From Alphaproteobacteria bacterium (GTDB lineage: Bacteria > Pseudomonadota > Alphaproteobacteria > CAAHEQ01 > UBA3637): a stretch of DNA of 6,235 nt. Both the position numbers and the translations under genes were made by a program. Below, piece after piece: positions 6,139 through 6,235 of this stretch (its first letter is position 1; every line of letters starts with the position of its first letter). The notes below the pieces were generated by a model. It worked only from the letters and a program-made list of their open reading frames with translations. It was not told the DNA's origin and did no database searches. The DNA is taken from positions 1 through 6,235 of the forward strand of contig JAFZGR010000140.1 in NCBI GenBank assembly GCA_017555325.1, given 5' to 3'.

Positions 6139-6235
6139 ATGCAAAAAGAAAAAATGTTCTTGGCACAATTAACCGTGCCAATGAAAAGAATACATTTGGG
6201 AATTCGCGATAATGCCGTACCTTTTGTACATTGGA
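6139..6235 (+). CDS. Start of an unidentified gene, truncated by the window end
   Basis: A frame opens at ATG 6139 and stays open to the last base, 32 complete codons, beginning MQKEKMFLAQLTVPM and continuing KRIHLGIRDNAVPFVHW. There is no clear Shine-Dalgarno before 6139. In-frame ATG codons at 6154 and 6181 are alternatives. The one at 6154 follows a purine-rich AAAAAGAAAA stretch and may be the true start, since a TATTAT hexamer at 6135-6140 overlaps the first ATG. The piece is too short to assign a family, and it has no signal peptide or TM helix in the visible part. It sits about 60 bases after lepA on the same strand. It is called from open-frame length and context only. Confidence 0.45.
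   Translation, partial: MQKEKMFLAQLTVPMKRIHLGIRDNAVPFVHW
6160..6181. repeat. Perfect 7-bp dyad TTGGCAC-N8-GTGCCAA
   Basis: TTGGCAC (6160-6166) and GTGCCAA (6175-6181) are exact inverted copies around AATTAACC. The dyad is GC-richer than its surroundings and lies between two candidate start codons (6154 and 6181) of the truncated gene. It could be an operator, an mRNA hairpin covering a start, or chance within coding sequence. The symmetry is seen; the role is unknown. Confidence 0.4.

Noticed and set aside
6160..6177. Sigma54 -24/-12 promoter suggested by TGGCAC
   Set aside because: The required TTGC element five bases further on is absent (ACCG instead), so the spacing and -12 box do not fit.

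Overview
The window is AT-rich DNA from a bacterium, most likely an alphaproteobacterium of the uncultivated, often gut-associated, low-GC kind. Two things point there. The C-terminus of the LepA protein matches the alphaproteobacterial style (MRQFGNVEIPQSAFINALK). The N-terminal prepilin motif of the first gene (GRSMVEILGVLAVISVLS) is one I associate with such lineages. This placement comes from memory of families, not from a database search.

Layout. Bases 1-197 are a non-coding, T-rich leader with helically phased T-tracts. A single large gene follows (198-3113, +). It encodes a 971-residue protein with a type IV prepilin-like N-terminus and a long ectodomain holding 80 cysteines, mostly arranged as about 11 repeated CxxC-based modules. 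A hairpin lies just after it (3122-3159). Next comes a self-contained tRNA-Ser(GCU) unit with a clear sigma70-type promoter (TTGACT-17-TAAAAT), an 87-nt tRNA with encoded CCA, and a strong rho-independent terminator. A minus-strand gene (3406-4089) for a two-helix membrane protein of unknown function converges on that terminator. On the plus strand lepA, encoding elongation factor 4, follows with its own near-consensus promoter (TTGATT-17-TATAAT) and Shine-Dalgarno sequence. The last ~100 bases hold the probable start of another plus-strand gene, cut by the window edge, with a perfect dyad near its 5' end.

The genes look like independent transcription units rather than an operon. LepA and the tRNA are translation housekeeping functions. 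The Cys-rich prepilin-like gene and the small membrane protein are accessory and have no recognised functional partner here. No prepilin peptidase, assembly ATPase or secretin is present, so the large protein would depend on machinery encoded elsewhere.

The item most worth following up is the Cys-rich protein: a pilin-type export and anchoring signal fused to a large, disulfide-type modular ectodomain resembling eukaryotic growth-factor-receptor or protist surface-antigen architecture. No CRISPR array, insertion sequence, integrase or toxin-antitoxin pair was seen.
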